Of a stretch of DNA of 64,000 bases, positions 41,220-50,458 are shown one piece after another. The position numbers and the translations under genes were made by a program. The notes beneath the pieces were generated by a model. The model saw only the letters and a program-made list of their open reading frames with translations, was not told the DNA's origin and made no database searches. This DNA is from Caecibacter massiliensis. GTDB lineage: Bacteria > Bacillota > Negativicutes > Veillonellales > Megasphaeraceae. Numbering within the stretch: the stretch's first letter is position 1; each line of letters begins with the position of its first letter. The stretch spans positions 1,860,001 through 1,924,000 of the forward strand of contig LT608311.1 of the NCBI GenBank assembly GCA_900095875.1. The letters are read 5' to 3'.

Positions 41220-43169
41220 ATGGCGAAAGAAACGTTTGAATTCCAAGCGGAAACGAAACAACTACTGGACCTGATGGTTCATTCTATCTATACGAATCAT
41301 GAAATTTTCCTGCGTGAACTCATATCCAACGCATCCGATGCAATCGATAAGCTTCATTATGAATCGCTGACCAACCGCGACATCCTGGAAGGGGATACGG
41401 CTTTTGAAATCCACCTGACACCCGATGCCGATGCCCACACGCTGACTATTTCCGATAATGGCCTGGGCATGAATAAAGAAGACCTGGTGCAGAATCTGGG
41501 GACCATTGCCAAATCGGGGACGAAAGCCTTCCTGGAAAAACTGAAGGAAGCCCAGGACAGCGATTCGACGGACAAAGACCTCATCGGCCAGTTCGGTGTC
41601 GGCTTTTATTCGGCCTTCATGGTAGCTGATACGGTGACGGTCGTTACCCGCAAGGCTGGTGAAAAACAGGCCTATAAATGGGAATCGTCCGGTGATGGTA
41701 CGTACAGCCTGGAAGAATGTGAAAAACCGAAACACGGTACGACCATCATCCTCCATCTGGGCAAGGATTTCTACGGCGACAAGAGTGAAGAAAATTATAC
41801 CGATCAGATGACTATTTCCGGTCTGGTAAAGAAGTATTCCGATTACATCCGTTATCCGATTACCATGGATTATGTAACCAAGGAAAAACCGAAAGATGCT
41901 GATGGCAAGACTATCGAAGATGCGCCGGAAGAAGAAAAAGTCGAAACGCGGACTCTCAATTCCATGCAGCCACTGTGGACGCGCAATAAATCGGATATCA
42001 AACCGGAAGAATACAAGGATTTCTTCAAACACCAGTTCTACGAATGGGAAGACCCCATGGAAATCTTCCATACCAAAGCCGAAGGGGCCGTCGAATATAC
42101 GGCACTGCTCTTCATTCCCGGCAGTGCACCATTTAATTTGTATTATACGGATTACGAAGCGGGCCTGCAGTTGTACAGCCGCCACGTCTTCATCATGGAC
42201 AAATGCAAAGACCTCCTGCCGGACTACTTGCGCTTTGTCAAAGGCCTCGTCGATTCGCCAGACCTGTCCCTGAATATTTCCCGTGAACTGCTCCAGCAGA
42301 GCCGTGAACTGAAACTCATCGGACGTAATCTGGAAAAGAACATCCTCAAGACGCTGGCCCGCACCCTGGAAAAAGACCGGGCCAAATACGAAAAGTTCTG
42401 GGCTGAATATGGCAAGTCCCTGAAAATCGGCGTATACAGCGGCATGATGACTGGTGAAAACAACGTCGATAAACTGAAAGACCTGCTGCTGTTCATGAGT
42501 TCCAAAGACGGCAAGCTCTGCACGCTGAAAGAATACGTGGGCCGCATGAAAGACGGTCAGCAGAAGATTTACTTCGCTACCGGCAAGGACAGGGCTGCCA
42601 TCGATGCCATGCCGCAGATGGAACTTCTCCGCGACCGCGACCTGGAAGTCCTCTACATGCTCGACCCGGTCGATGAATTTGCCGTACAGGCCATTGGTGA
42701 ATACGATGGTAAGAAATTCCATTCTATCAGCCAGGGCGATCTCGACCTCGACGATGACGAATACAAGGAAGAAAAGAAGAAAGCCGAAGACCTGGCCAAG
42801 AGCAATGAAGACCTGCTCAAGGATATCAAGGAAGTCATCGGTGACAAAGTGGCCGATGTCCGCCTTTCAAACCGCCTGAAATCCGGTGCTGTCTGCCTTG
42901 TCGCTGATGCAGCCGGCCCGTCCATCGCCATGGAACAGGCCTTTGCCGCAGCCAATAACCCTATGCTCAAAGCCCGCCGCATTCTGGAAATCAACCCTAA
43001 TCACGACTTGTTCGGCCGTCTCCAGACGCTTCATGCCGCTGGCAAAGATTCCCAGGATTTCAAAGACTACTGCAAACTTCTCTACGATCAGGCCCTGCTT
43101 CTGGAAGGCATCCTGCCCGACGACCCGGCAGCTTTTGCCAATAAAGTTGCCCAGATGATGGCAAAATAA
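41220..43169 (+). CDS. htpG: Chaperone HtpG (Hsp90)
   Basis: A 649-residue protein with the Hsp90 ATPase N-domain (SIYTNHEIFLRELISNASDA, IGQFGVGFYSAFMVAD), the middle domain (FVKGLVDSPDLSLNISRELL) and a C-terminal dimerisation domain; no C-terminal MEEVD, as in all bacterial forms. ATG 41220 is 9 bases after AAAGGAG. The gene is monocistronic with a CIRCE at its promoter and a strong terminator downstream. Confidence 0.96.
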   Translation: MAKETFEFQAETKQLLDLMVHSIYTNHEIFLRELISNASDAIDKLHYESLTNRDILEGDTAFEIHLTPDADAHTLTISDNGLGMNKEDLVQNLGTIAKSGTKAFLEKLKEAQDSDSTDKDLIGQFGVGFYSAFMVADTVTVVTRKAGEKQAYKWESSGDGTYSLEECEKPKHGTTIILHLGKDFYGDKSEENYTDQMTISGLVKKYSDYIRYPITMDYVTKEKPKDADGKTIEDAPEEEKVETRTLNSMQPLWTRNKSDIKPEEYKDFFKHQFYEWEDPMEIFHTKAEGAVEYTALLFIPGSAPFNLYYTDYEAGLQLYSRHVFIMDKCKDLLPDYLRFVKGLVDSPDLSLNISRELLQQSRELKLIGRNLEKNILKTLARTLEKDRAKYEKFWAEYGKSLKIGVYSGMMTGENNVDKLKDLLLFMSSKDGKLCTLKEYVGRMKDGQQKIYFATGKDRAAIDAMPQMELLRDRDLEVLYMLDPVDEFAVQAIGEYDGKKFHSISQGDLDLDDDEYKEEKKKAEDLAKSNEDLLKDIKEVIGDKVADVRLSNRLKSGAVCLVADAAGPSIAMEQAFAAANNPMLKARRILEINPNHDLFGRLQTLHAAGKDSQDFKDYCKLLYDQALLLEGILPDDPAAFANKVAQMMAK

Positions 43170-43239
43170 AGAAGCCTGCCAAACCGTCCGGAAGGCGCGT
43201 AGAAAGACAATAGAACGACTATAGAGATAAAACGGACGG

Positions 43240-43288
43240 AGAGGCCGCCCCATACAGCAATCGTTGCTTTGTGGGGCGGCCTCTTTTG
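43240..43288 (+). terminator. Terminator after htpG
   Basis: A perfect 13-bp stem (43240-43252 with 43272-43284), with a smaller AGCAA/TTGCT hairpin inside its loop, and a T tail. Confidence 0.85.
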
Positions 43289-43442
43289 GGCTGCTGTGAT
43301 GGATTTTGCTCAGTATTGCGTCAGTACATATTTTTATACTATTATATATCCGACATTTCACAGTAAAAATAGGAAGACTATGGCAGATATGGTATAATGA
43401 ATGAAGTAATTCTGTATCATTTTATGACAGGGGGAAATCACT

Positions 43443-44423
43443 ATGCTGCCTGCTATTTATATCATTGGCTGCGGCGGGACTATTGCCGGCCGGGCCGCGT
43501 CCCAGTCTGAACTCATTGGCTATCAGGCCGGGGAAGTTTCTATAGACGATCTCATCCAATCAGTGCCGGAAATGACCAGCTATGCTTCTATCCGGGGAGA
43601 ACAGTTCTGCAATATCGACAGTTCCAGTATGACTGAAGAACTGCTGCTGCAGCTGGCGCGCCATGTACAGGACATAGCCGGCCGGGACGACGTAGATGGT
43701 ATCGTCATCACTCATGGCACGGATACGATGGATGAGACAGCCTATTTCCTGAATCTCACCGTTCATACCCACAAGCCCGTTGTCCTCGTCGGAGCCATGC
43801 GGCCGGCTACGGCCATCAGTGCCGACGGCCCCATGAATCTGCTGGAAGCGGTACGTCTGGCGGCAACTCCCGGAGCGGGGGAATACGGCGTCCTGCAGGT
43901 CATGAACAGTACCATCTGTTCGGCCCGGTTCGTGGAAAAGACCGATACGACCCATGTCCATACTTTTACCGATGGCCAGCTGGGGGCCCTGGGATTTATG
44001 CAGGATGGCGTTCCCGTCTTCTATCAGAAGCCGCTGCGCCGCCATACGTATGACTCCCGCTGGACCTGCCCGGCAGAAGACCATCTGCCGCCTGTCTGGA
44101 TTCTGTACTGTCATATCGGTATGACGGCCGAGCTCATTGAAACGGCGATGGAACGGGGCATACGGGGCATCGTCCTGGCCGGGATGGGCCATGGGAATAT
44201 GCCGAAATACCTCTTGCCAGTCATCAAAGAGGCACAGCTGAAGGGAATCGTCTTCGCCCGTACGACGAGGGCGGCCGGCGGCATCGTCAGCCCTGTACCC
44301 CTGTGGCCACAGATGATCGGTGCAGACAATCTGTCGCCCCAGAAAGCACGGCTGCTGCTACAGCTGGCATTGCAGGAAACGAGTGACATAGAACAGATAC
44401 AGCACTGGTTTGGCGAGTATTGA
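43443..44423 (+). CDS. ansA: L-asparaginase
   Basis: A 326-residue asparaginase. The first catalytic motif is GCGGTIAG (nucleophile Thr14) and the second is ITHGTDTMDETAYFL with the Thr-Asp pair; VGAMRPATAISADGPMN follows. No signal peptide is seen, so the enzyme is probably cytoplasmic despite its type II-like sequence. It hydrolyses asparagine to aspartate and ammonia. ATG 43443 follows AGGGGG. It stands alone between terminator and SLH genes. Confidence 0.9.
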   Translation: MLPAIYIIGCGGTIAGRAASQSELIGYQAGEVSIDDLIQSVPEMTSYASIRGEQFCNIDSSSMTEELLLQLARHVQDIAGRDDVDGIVITHGTDTMDETAYFLNLTVHTHKPVVLVGAMRPATAISADGPMNLLEAVRLAATPGAGEYGVLQVMNSTICSARFVEKTDTTHVHTFTDGQLGALGFMQDGVPVFYQKPLRRHTYDSRWTCPAEDHLPPVWILYCHIGMTAELIETAMERGIRGIVLAGMGHGNMPKYLLPVIKEAQLKGIVFARTTRAAGGIVSPVPLWPQMIGADNLSPQKARLLLQLALQETSDIEQIQHWFGEY

Positions 44424-44517
44424 CCGGCCGGCTTGTGACATACCATGGCATGTGATAAAATGATACAGATAGTATAATTGCTACCTGAACATACTACATG
44501 GGATAGGAGAGACGAAC

Positions 44518-45549
44518 ATGAAAAAATATACAAAAATTCTGATGACAGCTGCCGTTGCTGCCGTATTGAGTGGCAGCGTCATGGCTGCGGGAACGACGGG
44601 CGGTCTGCGCGATATCGATACGTATTGGGGAAAACAGGCCGTTGAATATTTCTATGACAACCATTATGTCAGCGGTGCCGATGGATATTTCCATCCCGAT
44701 GATCCCATCACCCGTGAAGGCATTGCCTCCATCATCAACAACATGCTCAATGAAAGCCCGGCCGTCCCCAAGACCAGCTTCAAGGATATCCAGGGCCGGT
44801 GGTCCCAGCGGGCCATCGATTCCCTCGTCGATAAACAGATTATGAACGGTTACAGTGACAACACCTTCCGCCCGACGCAGAACATTACGCGGGAAGAATT
44901 TGCCGTCATCGCCTATAATTATATGAGTTATAAAGGCATTACCGTCCAGGATACGGCTGTCCCCTATGACGATGAAAATGCCATCGCTCCCTGGGCGCGG
45001 AAAGCCGTCGATACCCTGTCTGCAGCCGGTTATATGAAAGGGGCCAATAATACCTTCCAGCCGAAAGAAGAAATTACCCGTGGCGAAGCTGTCAACGTCC
45101 TCTACCGCATCCTCACTAACGGCAAGGGCAGTTCGGAAAAACAAAATACCCTGGAAACACAGGTATTTAAAGACATCACCGATGTCTACGGATCTATCAA
45201 GAACTTTGCCAAAGACGGCATCATGTACTGGCAGGGCAATAAACTCCACGTAGGCGTCAAGACCCAGGCCAACCGGGACAAGCTGGAACAGGCCCTGGCG
45301 GAAGATTCCCAGATTGAAGGCGGTTCCGTCATCGTCCAGCGTTCGACCTACAGTTACAATGATTACAAAAACATCATGGCCCGGGCCGAAAAGGTATACC
45401 GCGCCAATGAACCGACCGGCTCCTTTGTCAAGACCGACGTCGATTATCTCAATGAAAAGGTATTGCTCACCGTAAATTCCATTTCCAAAGGAACCCAGAC
45501 GGCACTGAATAAGGAAATCGGCGGTGTACTGCGTATCGTCATTCAGTAG
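44518..45549 (+). CDS. SLH-domain envelope protein 1
   Basis: A 343-residue protein with a signal peptide (MKKYTKILMTAAVAAVLSG) and three S-layer homology repeats (about residues 30-85, 88-145, 150-205) containing FHPDDPITREGIA, FRPTQNITREEFA and FQPKEEITRGEAV. In Negativicutes SLH domains bind polyamine-modified peptidoglycan and tether the outer membrane. The C-terminal 130 residues are not a porin barrel; they resemble the end of the next protein (YGS, YW-G-KL). The stop is 11 bases before the next gene, and a clear GGAGAG site precedes the start. Confidence 0.88.
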   Translation: MKKYTKILMTAAVAAVLSGSVMAAGTTGGLRDIDTYWGKQAVEYFYDNHYVSGADGYFHPDDPITREGIASIINNMLNESPAVPKTSFKDIQGRWSQRAIDSLVDKQIMNGYSDNTFRPTQNITREEFAVIAYNYMSYKGITVQDTAVPYDDENAIAPWARKAVDTLSAAGYMKGANNTFQPKEEITRGEAVNVLYRILTNGKGSSEKQNTLETQVFKDITDVYGSIKNFAKDGIMYWQGNKLHVGVKTQANRDKLEQALAEDSQIEGGSVIVQRSTYSYNDYKNIMARAEKVYRANEPTGSFVKTDVDYLNEKVLLTVNSISKGTQTALNKEIGGVLRIVIQ

Positions 45550-45560
45550 CAGGAGGAACT

Positions 45561-46736
45561 ATGATGAAACCGAAGAAACTGGCGGCCCTGTTTGTGGCCT
45601 TTACCCTGTTTTCCGGCGTGACGGCTCTGGCGGAAGCTCCCTATACCGATCTGGGAGGACTGAAGAGCCGTGCTGCCATCGATTACCTGTACGATAACCA
45701 GTGCCTGGATTTCGCTGCAGGAAAGACCTTTGCCCCACAGCAGGTACTGACGCGGGGAGACCTGGCGCAGCTCATATACAGCGTCGCCCTGAAACTGCCG
45801 GAATCGCCGCTCGTCTTCAGTGATGCGCCGACGCCCAAAGCCAATGATGCCATGGCCGCCGTGGCAGCCCAGGGGATACTCAAAGGCTATGAAGATGGCT
45901 CCTTTCACCCCGATGAACCGGTGACACGGGAAGAATTTGCCGCCGTCCTCTACCGCTACCTGAAGTACTGTGGCCTGGAAGAAATTGAAAACCACCAGCT
46001 GCCCTACGGCGACATTGCCGACGTAGCTCCGGAAAACCGCACGGCCGTAGAATATCTCCAGCGGAAAGACCTCATGACGACGACGGACAACCTGTTCCGT
46101 CCCCGGGAAGGTATGACCCGGGCGGCTGCTGCCGAAACGATATACCATATGATGCATTCTGATGCCGATTACGTATCCCACGTCGATGTGGAAAGCCAGG
46201 TCATACGGGCCCTCAATGCCGAATATGGCAGCATGCCTGCCTTTTTCCAGCAGGGGACGCTCTACTGGGATGGGGACAAACTGGTCCTCGGATTCAGAGG
46301 CTCGCCGCGCATGTTCCTGAAGCAGCGCCTGAAAAAAGATGTGAGCCGCTATGATGTGCTGGTATTCCGCCACGTTCGCTTTGCCCGTGCCGATTACGAC
46401 CAGCTCATGACAAGGGCTATCAACTGCATCGTTTCCGAAGAAGGCGTGCAGAACTACGTTGGTTCCGTGCCGGATTATAAGAACGAAACCATCGATGTCA
46501 TCGTGCGCCGTCCTCTGGCCGATACGACCGTACAGAAACTGAATGAACGGATAGGGAAAGGTGTCGTGCGGATTCATGACGTGCGCACGGCCGCCATGCG
46601 CCCCCAGCCGGCAAGCCCGGCAGGAGAAACAAAAAAAGTCGATACGGATACCAACAAGGACTTGTCCCATTCGCCGCTCTACGATGAAGCGACCAATGCC
46701 GCCGTCAATTCCGTCATCCGCGACGCCATGAAATAA
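45561..46736 (+). CDS. SLH-domain envelope protein 2
   Basis: A 391-residue paralogue of the preceding protein: signal peptide (ALFVAFTLFSGVTALAEA), three SLH repeats (FAPQQVLTRGDLA, FHPDEPVTREEFA, FRPREGMTRAAAA), then the shared C-terminal domain (AEYGSMPAFFQQGTLYWDGD) and a charged tail after about residue 345. Two ATGs (45561, 45564) are served by AGGAGG. It probably arose by tandem duplication. Its role at the envelope is structural or adhesive by family; nothing more specific can be said. Confidence 0.87.
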   Translation: MMKPKKLAALFVAFTLFSGVTALAEAPYTDLGGLKSRAAIDYLYDNQCLDFAAGKTFAPQQVLTRGDLAQLIYSVALKLPESPLVFSDAPTPKANDAMAAVAAQGILKGYEDGSFHPDEPVTREEFAAVLYRYLKYCGLEEIENHQLPYGDIADVAPENRTAVEYLQRKDLMTTTDNLFRPREGMTRAAAAETIYHMMHSDADYVSHVDVESQVIRALNAEYGSMPAFFQQGTLYWDGDKLVLGFRGSPRMFLKQRLKKDVSRYDVLVFRHVRFARADYDQLMTRAINCIVSEEGVQNYVGSVPDYKNETIDVIVRRPLADTTVQKLNERIGKGVVRIHDVRTAAMRPQPASPAGETKKVDTDTNKDLSHSPLYDEATNAAVNSVIRDAMK

Positions 46737-46759
46737 CAGAAAGGGAGACGTGAATGTAA

Positions 46760-47353
46760 TTGAAACTGCTCAAGAAACTTGCAATCGCAGCCTGCACTAT
46801 GACCTTTATGGTGTGCAATCTGGCTTTTGCCAAATTCGTTGTCCTCGATGATGTTCATTTTGACAAACAACATTCTGCCAAAAATTATAAAATCGTATCC
46901 GTCGATAACGGCATACCTACGGAAATCCGTCTCAAGGCAGGCAATTATGGCTATACCCGCATGACGGTAAAGCAGAATAAAAAACTCGTATATATCACGG
47001 ACCTCCTGACAGAGGATAATATCCATCACATGCAGCGGGTCCAGGACCAGGACAGCGGCCGGATTTTTTACCTGCTTTCCCAATTCAGGCACGCTACGGC
47101 TTTTGGCTATGACCCGGTTAAAGGGTCCTGGCAGGAATACATCAATTCGAAAAACTATTATGCCGGGTATGACAAGCCCCATGCCAACCTGATTGTCAAT
47201 AAAGACAATGAACTGGAACTTTCGTTCTTTGTATTCGGTGACGGGGTTCCCAACCATATCTATCAGTTCTTCTGGGATAACAAGGCCAACTGGTTTGGGT
47301 ACCGCGATTTAGGCTACTACGTCTTTAAGGACGGGAAAAATCATAAAGTATAA
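46760..47353 (+). CDS. Secreted or periplasmic protein of unknown function
   Basis: A 197-residue protein with a signal peptide (KLLKKLAIAACTMTFMVCNL, cleavage near AFA-K). The mature part has YKIVSVDNGIPTEIRLKAGN and FGDGVPNHIYQFFWDNKANW, and no recognised domain. The only possible start is TTG 46760, which follows a stop in the same frame and has a rather distant GGGAG. It is the third gene of the SLH series (24 bases after SLH protein 2) and is followed by a terminator. Confidence 0.7.
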   Translation: MKLLKKLAIAACTMTFMVCNLAFAKFVVLDDVHFDKQHSAKNYKIVSVDNGIPTEIRLKAGNYGYTRMTVKQNKKLVYITDLLTEDNIHHMQRVQDQDSGRIFYLLSQFRHATAFGYDPVKGSWQEYINSKNYYAGYDKPHANLIVNKDNELELSFFVFGDGVPNHIYQFFWDNKANWFGYRDLGYYVFKDGKNHKV

Positions 47354-47379
47354 CCATAACAGGCATTTCCTCAGATAAA

Positions 47380-47434
47380 AAAACAGGTGCATGCCAGCTG
47401 CTTATGATGGTCAGCTGGTATGCACCTGTTTTGT
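47380..47434. terminator. Bidirectional terminator between the SLH series and the phosphatase gene
   Basis: A 21-bp stem with one mismatch (47380-47400 with 47412-47432) has A and T runs on its outer sides. Confidence 0.9.
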
Positions 47435-47466
47435 AATGCGATGGGCATAGAGCAGGCAGGGCCGGT

Positions 47467-48120
47467 TTACTGCCCAAGGAGCAGGCGGGCCAGTTCATCC
47501 GGGCTCTGGACGAGGTAATCGGGATGGAGCCGTTCCAGATCCTCTTTGTCGCGGAATCCCCAGGTGACGAGGATGACGTCGAGACCGGCATTGCGGGCCG
47601 TCATGCTGTCTACTTCCGAATCGCCGATGTAGACGGCATCTTCTCTGGCACATCCCAGCCGCTTCAGGGCTTCCCATACCATATCGGGTTCCGGCTTTTT
47701 CCGGTAGCGCGGTGATTCTCCCATGGAGAACGATACAAGATGGGAGAAAAATTCTTCGTGGAGTTCGCTGACGGCAGCCTGTCCTTTGTTGGACACGATG
47801 GCCGTCTTTCGTCCGCCGGCCTGAAGGGCAGACAGCAGGGACACGATGCCGTCATAGGGGTGGGTATGGCCCTGGCAGTGGCTGCTGTACCAGGTCTTGA
47901 ATTCCTCGGCTAGTTTTTGCTGCTCTGCCGGGTCCAGATCCGGTGCGGTCCGCTTTATGAGTCCGGTGTAGCCGTATCCCAGAGCGGCCCGGACTTCCTG
48001 CCGTGTCCGGACGGGAAGATGATGGGCCCCGTATACATGGGCCAGGGAAGTCGTCAGTTCATCCAGTGTATCGAGGACGGTGCCGTCCATATCAAAAATA
48101 ATCGCTTTATACTGTTTCAT
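47467..48120 (-). CDS. HAD-family phosphatase, phosphoglycolate phosphatase/PpaX-like
   Basis: A 217-residue HAD hydrolase with motif I IIFDMDGTVLDTLDEL (nucleophile Asp), motif II IVSNKG, the conserved Lys in RYRKKPEPDMV and motif III VYIGDSEVDSMTARNAG. The subfamily dephosphorylates phosphoglycolate, pyrophosphate or sugar phosphates. ATG 48120 is preferred over a longer frame from 48168 because the HAD motif normally starts within ten residues of the N-terminus. Single gene, divergent from the next. Confidence 0.85.
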   Translation of the reverse strand: MKQYKAIIFDMDGTVLDTLDELTTSLAHVYGAHHLPVRTRQEVRAALGYGYTGLIKRTAPDLDPAEQQKLAEEFKTWYSSHCQGHTHPYDGIVSLLSALQAGGRKTAIVSNKGQAAVSELHEEFFSHLVSFSMGESPRYRKKPEPDMVWEALKRLGCAREDAVYIGDSEVDSMTARNAGLDVILVTWGFRDKEDLERLHPDYLVQSPDELARLLLGQ

Positions 48121-48221
48121 AATACCGCCGTAATGGCGCAAAGCCTCCTTTGGGTAAGTTCGACCCATATTATACCATATTCTATTTCTTTCTGCTCTTT
48201 TCAGGTAGAACTGGAAGTTAA

Positions 48222-48240
48222 ATTCTATCTATGATAGAAT
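48222..48240. promoter_or_regulatory. Perfect 8-3-8 palindrome before the large membrane-anchored protein gene
   Basis: ATTCTATC-TAT-GATAGAAT lies 44 bases upstream of the start codon at 48284, in the likely promoter region. It could be an operator; no regulator is identified. Confidence 0.35.
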
Positions 48241-48283
48241 AGGAGCTAGAATTATTTTTTCAGTCATAGAGGGAGAGGATGAG

Positions 48284-50443
48284 ATGTCTAGTTATTTGCC
48301 GTACATTATTGTGGCAGGGATTGTGGTAATCTTTTTCATTATTTGCATGATTCTTTTTTCCGGGAACAAAGCGGAAAAGAATCATCAGAAACAGGAAAGG
48401 GCAGAGCAGCAGAGCCTGGCCCAGAAGAGGGCGGAAGAAAAGGCTGCCTGGGCTCAGATAGAAGCGCTCAATGATGAACGGGAAGCGAAACGGCGGACAA
48501 GCCAGTCGCATACGGCTCCTGTACCACGGATTTCTACGGTAACGGTCAGGGAACGGGCGGAAAACCCCGATGAAACGGCCTTTGTCACGACAAAAGGGGA
48601 AGCCGTACGGCGCAATGGACAGATTGTCTACGAAGAAGCTCCGCAGAAAAACCGTAAGAAAAAGGAAAATTTCGATGCCACACGGGTGTTGTCCCGCGAT
48701 GAAATCATCGAAGCCATGGATAAAGTAGATAAAGAAGAAGCGGCCGCTTACAAGGCAGAAACGGAAGAAGCCAAGAAAAAGAAAGACGAAGAAGCGGCCC
48801 GCGAAGCCGACCGGGAAGAAGCACAGCGTCAGGCTGCAGAGAAAGAAATGATACGCCAGAGAGCAGAAGCGACCCGCAAGCGCCGGGCAGCGGCTGCGGC
48901 ACAGCGTGCGCGCCTGGTCAGCGACGATGAACAGGAAGACACGACGCTGGCCCAGATGGCGGCGGTCGTGTCGAAAGACCTGGCGGAAAAAGATCAGCCG
49001 GCCGGCACGGATGCCCCGGCAGATGATGCCGATGCGACGACGGTCATTCCTGCTTCTGCCGTAACGGCAGCGGCGGCTGCTACGGCAGCTTCTGCCACGG
49101 CGCCCGCAGCAAAACCGGCAGCTCCGTCCAAAACGGCAGCGGCCGTCCGCAAAGGCGCTGCCGTTCATACGGCACCAGCTGCTGAAGAGGATGCCCCATC
49201 GGATAAGACGCAGATCATGAAGCCCGTCAAGGCCCAGAAACACGATGCGGCTCCCAGTGCGCTGGGCGATGAAACGCGGCGCATGCAGCCACTCCAGGTC
49301 GATACGGCTTCGAAAGAACAGGAAGGCCGGACGGCTCCGGCCGCTGCCAAGGCTTCGGCCCATACCCGGCAGGAAAGCAGTCACAATCGTACGAAGAGCC
49401 CCTGGGGCAATGACCTGCAGCACCGTACGCCCTCGACCAAACAGGGTCAGGAATCCATCTGGGCCAAAGATGCCGCCGCCAATTCGACGGTCGTCCGGGA
49501 TTGTGCCTATCATTTCCTGGGCCAGTACGGTATTGCCGGCGATGCCTTCCAGCAGCACGTCAAAAACATAACGGCCGCTGCCTTCAACCGCCTGGGCTGC
49601 CATACCGACGACGAACGGGAAAAAGCCGTCGCCCCCCTTCTGGTGCAGGAAGCCCTGCAGAACGTACAGAAGACCTATGCGTCCCAGCCGGAAGACTACG
49701 TGGCCACTATGGCCCTGCGCGCCTTTGAAGATATCGTCCGCTGCCCCGTGGCCTCGACGCGCCATCTGGTCGCCATGGATGCCCTGAAAGTCATGCCGTA
49801 TCTGGGCCGCGGCCATTATCAGATTCTGGCCATCCTGCTGCTCTTCCTCTATTCCCGCAACTCCCATAACGTCGATAAGACGACGTTCTGCCAGTATATC
49901 GACAAATACGTCATGCCTTTCCTCGACCATTTCCCGACGGAACGGCCCTATTACCAGCAGCTCGATTATCTCCACTGTACGGCACTGGAAGCCAAGGAAA
50001 CGCGGTTCCCGGAAATCCTGTCCGATTCCTATCCGCTCCTGTTCCGTTACCGCGGATTTACGGAAGAAGAACTGCGTAAAGCCCTCAAGGGCCACCGCAT
50101 CCCCAGAGAATACGTCGTACGGTCCTTCAATTCACCGCTCATCAAGCTGGCCCTGATCGACGATTCCATGGCCCTGCGCTTCTTCCGCGTCACGGGCATT
50201 ACCGACCGGGACATGCAGGACCGCATCATGCGGCTGGCTAAAAAGCGCCCTGCCAATTTCAGTGGCGAAGAAGCACTGGACATCATGGAAGATATTTCGC
50301 CTATCCTGGCAGATCTCGGCGATATCTGGGACAGCACGCTGCTGCGCGTCTCCACGCTTTCCCTCCTGGGCCTCTATCTGGCACAGGGCTATGTAAAAGA
50401 AATGATTGGCGAGGAATTTGATTTATCCCGCTGGTTTGAATAA
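48284..50443 (+). CDS. Large membrane-anchored protein of unknown function with conserved C-terminal helical domain
   Basis: A 719-residue protein. One N-terminal membrane helix (YIIVAGIVVIFFIICMILF) is followed by a long charged Glu/Lys/Arg/Ala region (about residues 25-220, likely coiled coil) and a low-complexity Ala/Thr/Pro linker to about residue 390. The last 320 residues form a compact, apparently all-helical domain (VRDCAYHFLGQYGIAGDAF, YLGRGHYQILAILLLFLYS). The C-terminal domain reminds me of what databases call the LPO_1073/Vpar_1526 family, a recollection I cannot verify. The topology puts the C-terminus in the cytoplasm or periplasm. galU follows after 15 bases. Confidence 0.75.
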   Translation: MSSYLPYIIVAGIVVIFFIICMILFSGNKAEKNHQKQERAEQQSLAQKRAEEKAAWAQIEALNDEREAKRRTSQSHTAPVPRISTVTVRERAENPDETAFVTTKGEAVRRNGQIVYEEAPQKNRKKKENFDATRVLSRDEIIEAMDKVDKEEAAAYKAETEEAKKKKDEEAAREADREEAQRQAAEKEMIRQRAEATRKRRAAAAAQRARLVSDDEQEDTTLAQMAAVVSKDLAEKDQPAGTDAPADDADATTVIPASAVTAAAAATAASATAPAAKPAAPSKTAAAVRKGAAVHTAPAAEEDAPSDKTQIMKPVKAQKHDAAPSALGDETRRMQPLQVDTASKEQEGRTAPAAAKASAHTRQESSHNRTKSPWGNDLQHRTPSTKQGQESIWAKDAAANSTVVRDCAYHFLGQYGIAGDAFQQHVKNITAAAFNRLGCHTDDEREKAVAPLLVQEALQNVQKTYASQPEDYVATMALRAFEDIVRCPVASTRHLVAMDALKVMPYLGRGHYQILAILLLFLYSRNSHNVDKTTFCQYIDKYVMPFLDHFPTERPYYQQLDYLHCTALEAKETRFPEILSDSYPLLFRYRGFTEEELRKALKGHRIPREYVVRSFNSPLIKLALIDDSMALRFFRVTGITDRDMQDRIMRLAKKRPANFSGEEALDIMEDISPILADLGDIWDSTLLRVSTLSLLGLYLAQGYVKEMIGEEFDLSRWFE

Positions 50444-50458
50444 AAGGTGGTCTATTGT

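Noticed and set aside
48260-50095. A 611-residue minus-strand open frame opposite the membrane-anchored protein gene
   Set aside because: It is an antisense shadow of a GC-biased gene: Phe/Arg/Gly-rich, no ribosome site, no domain.
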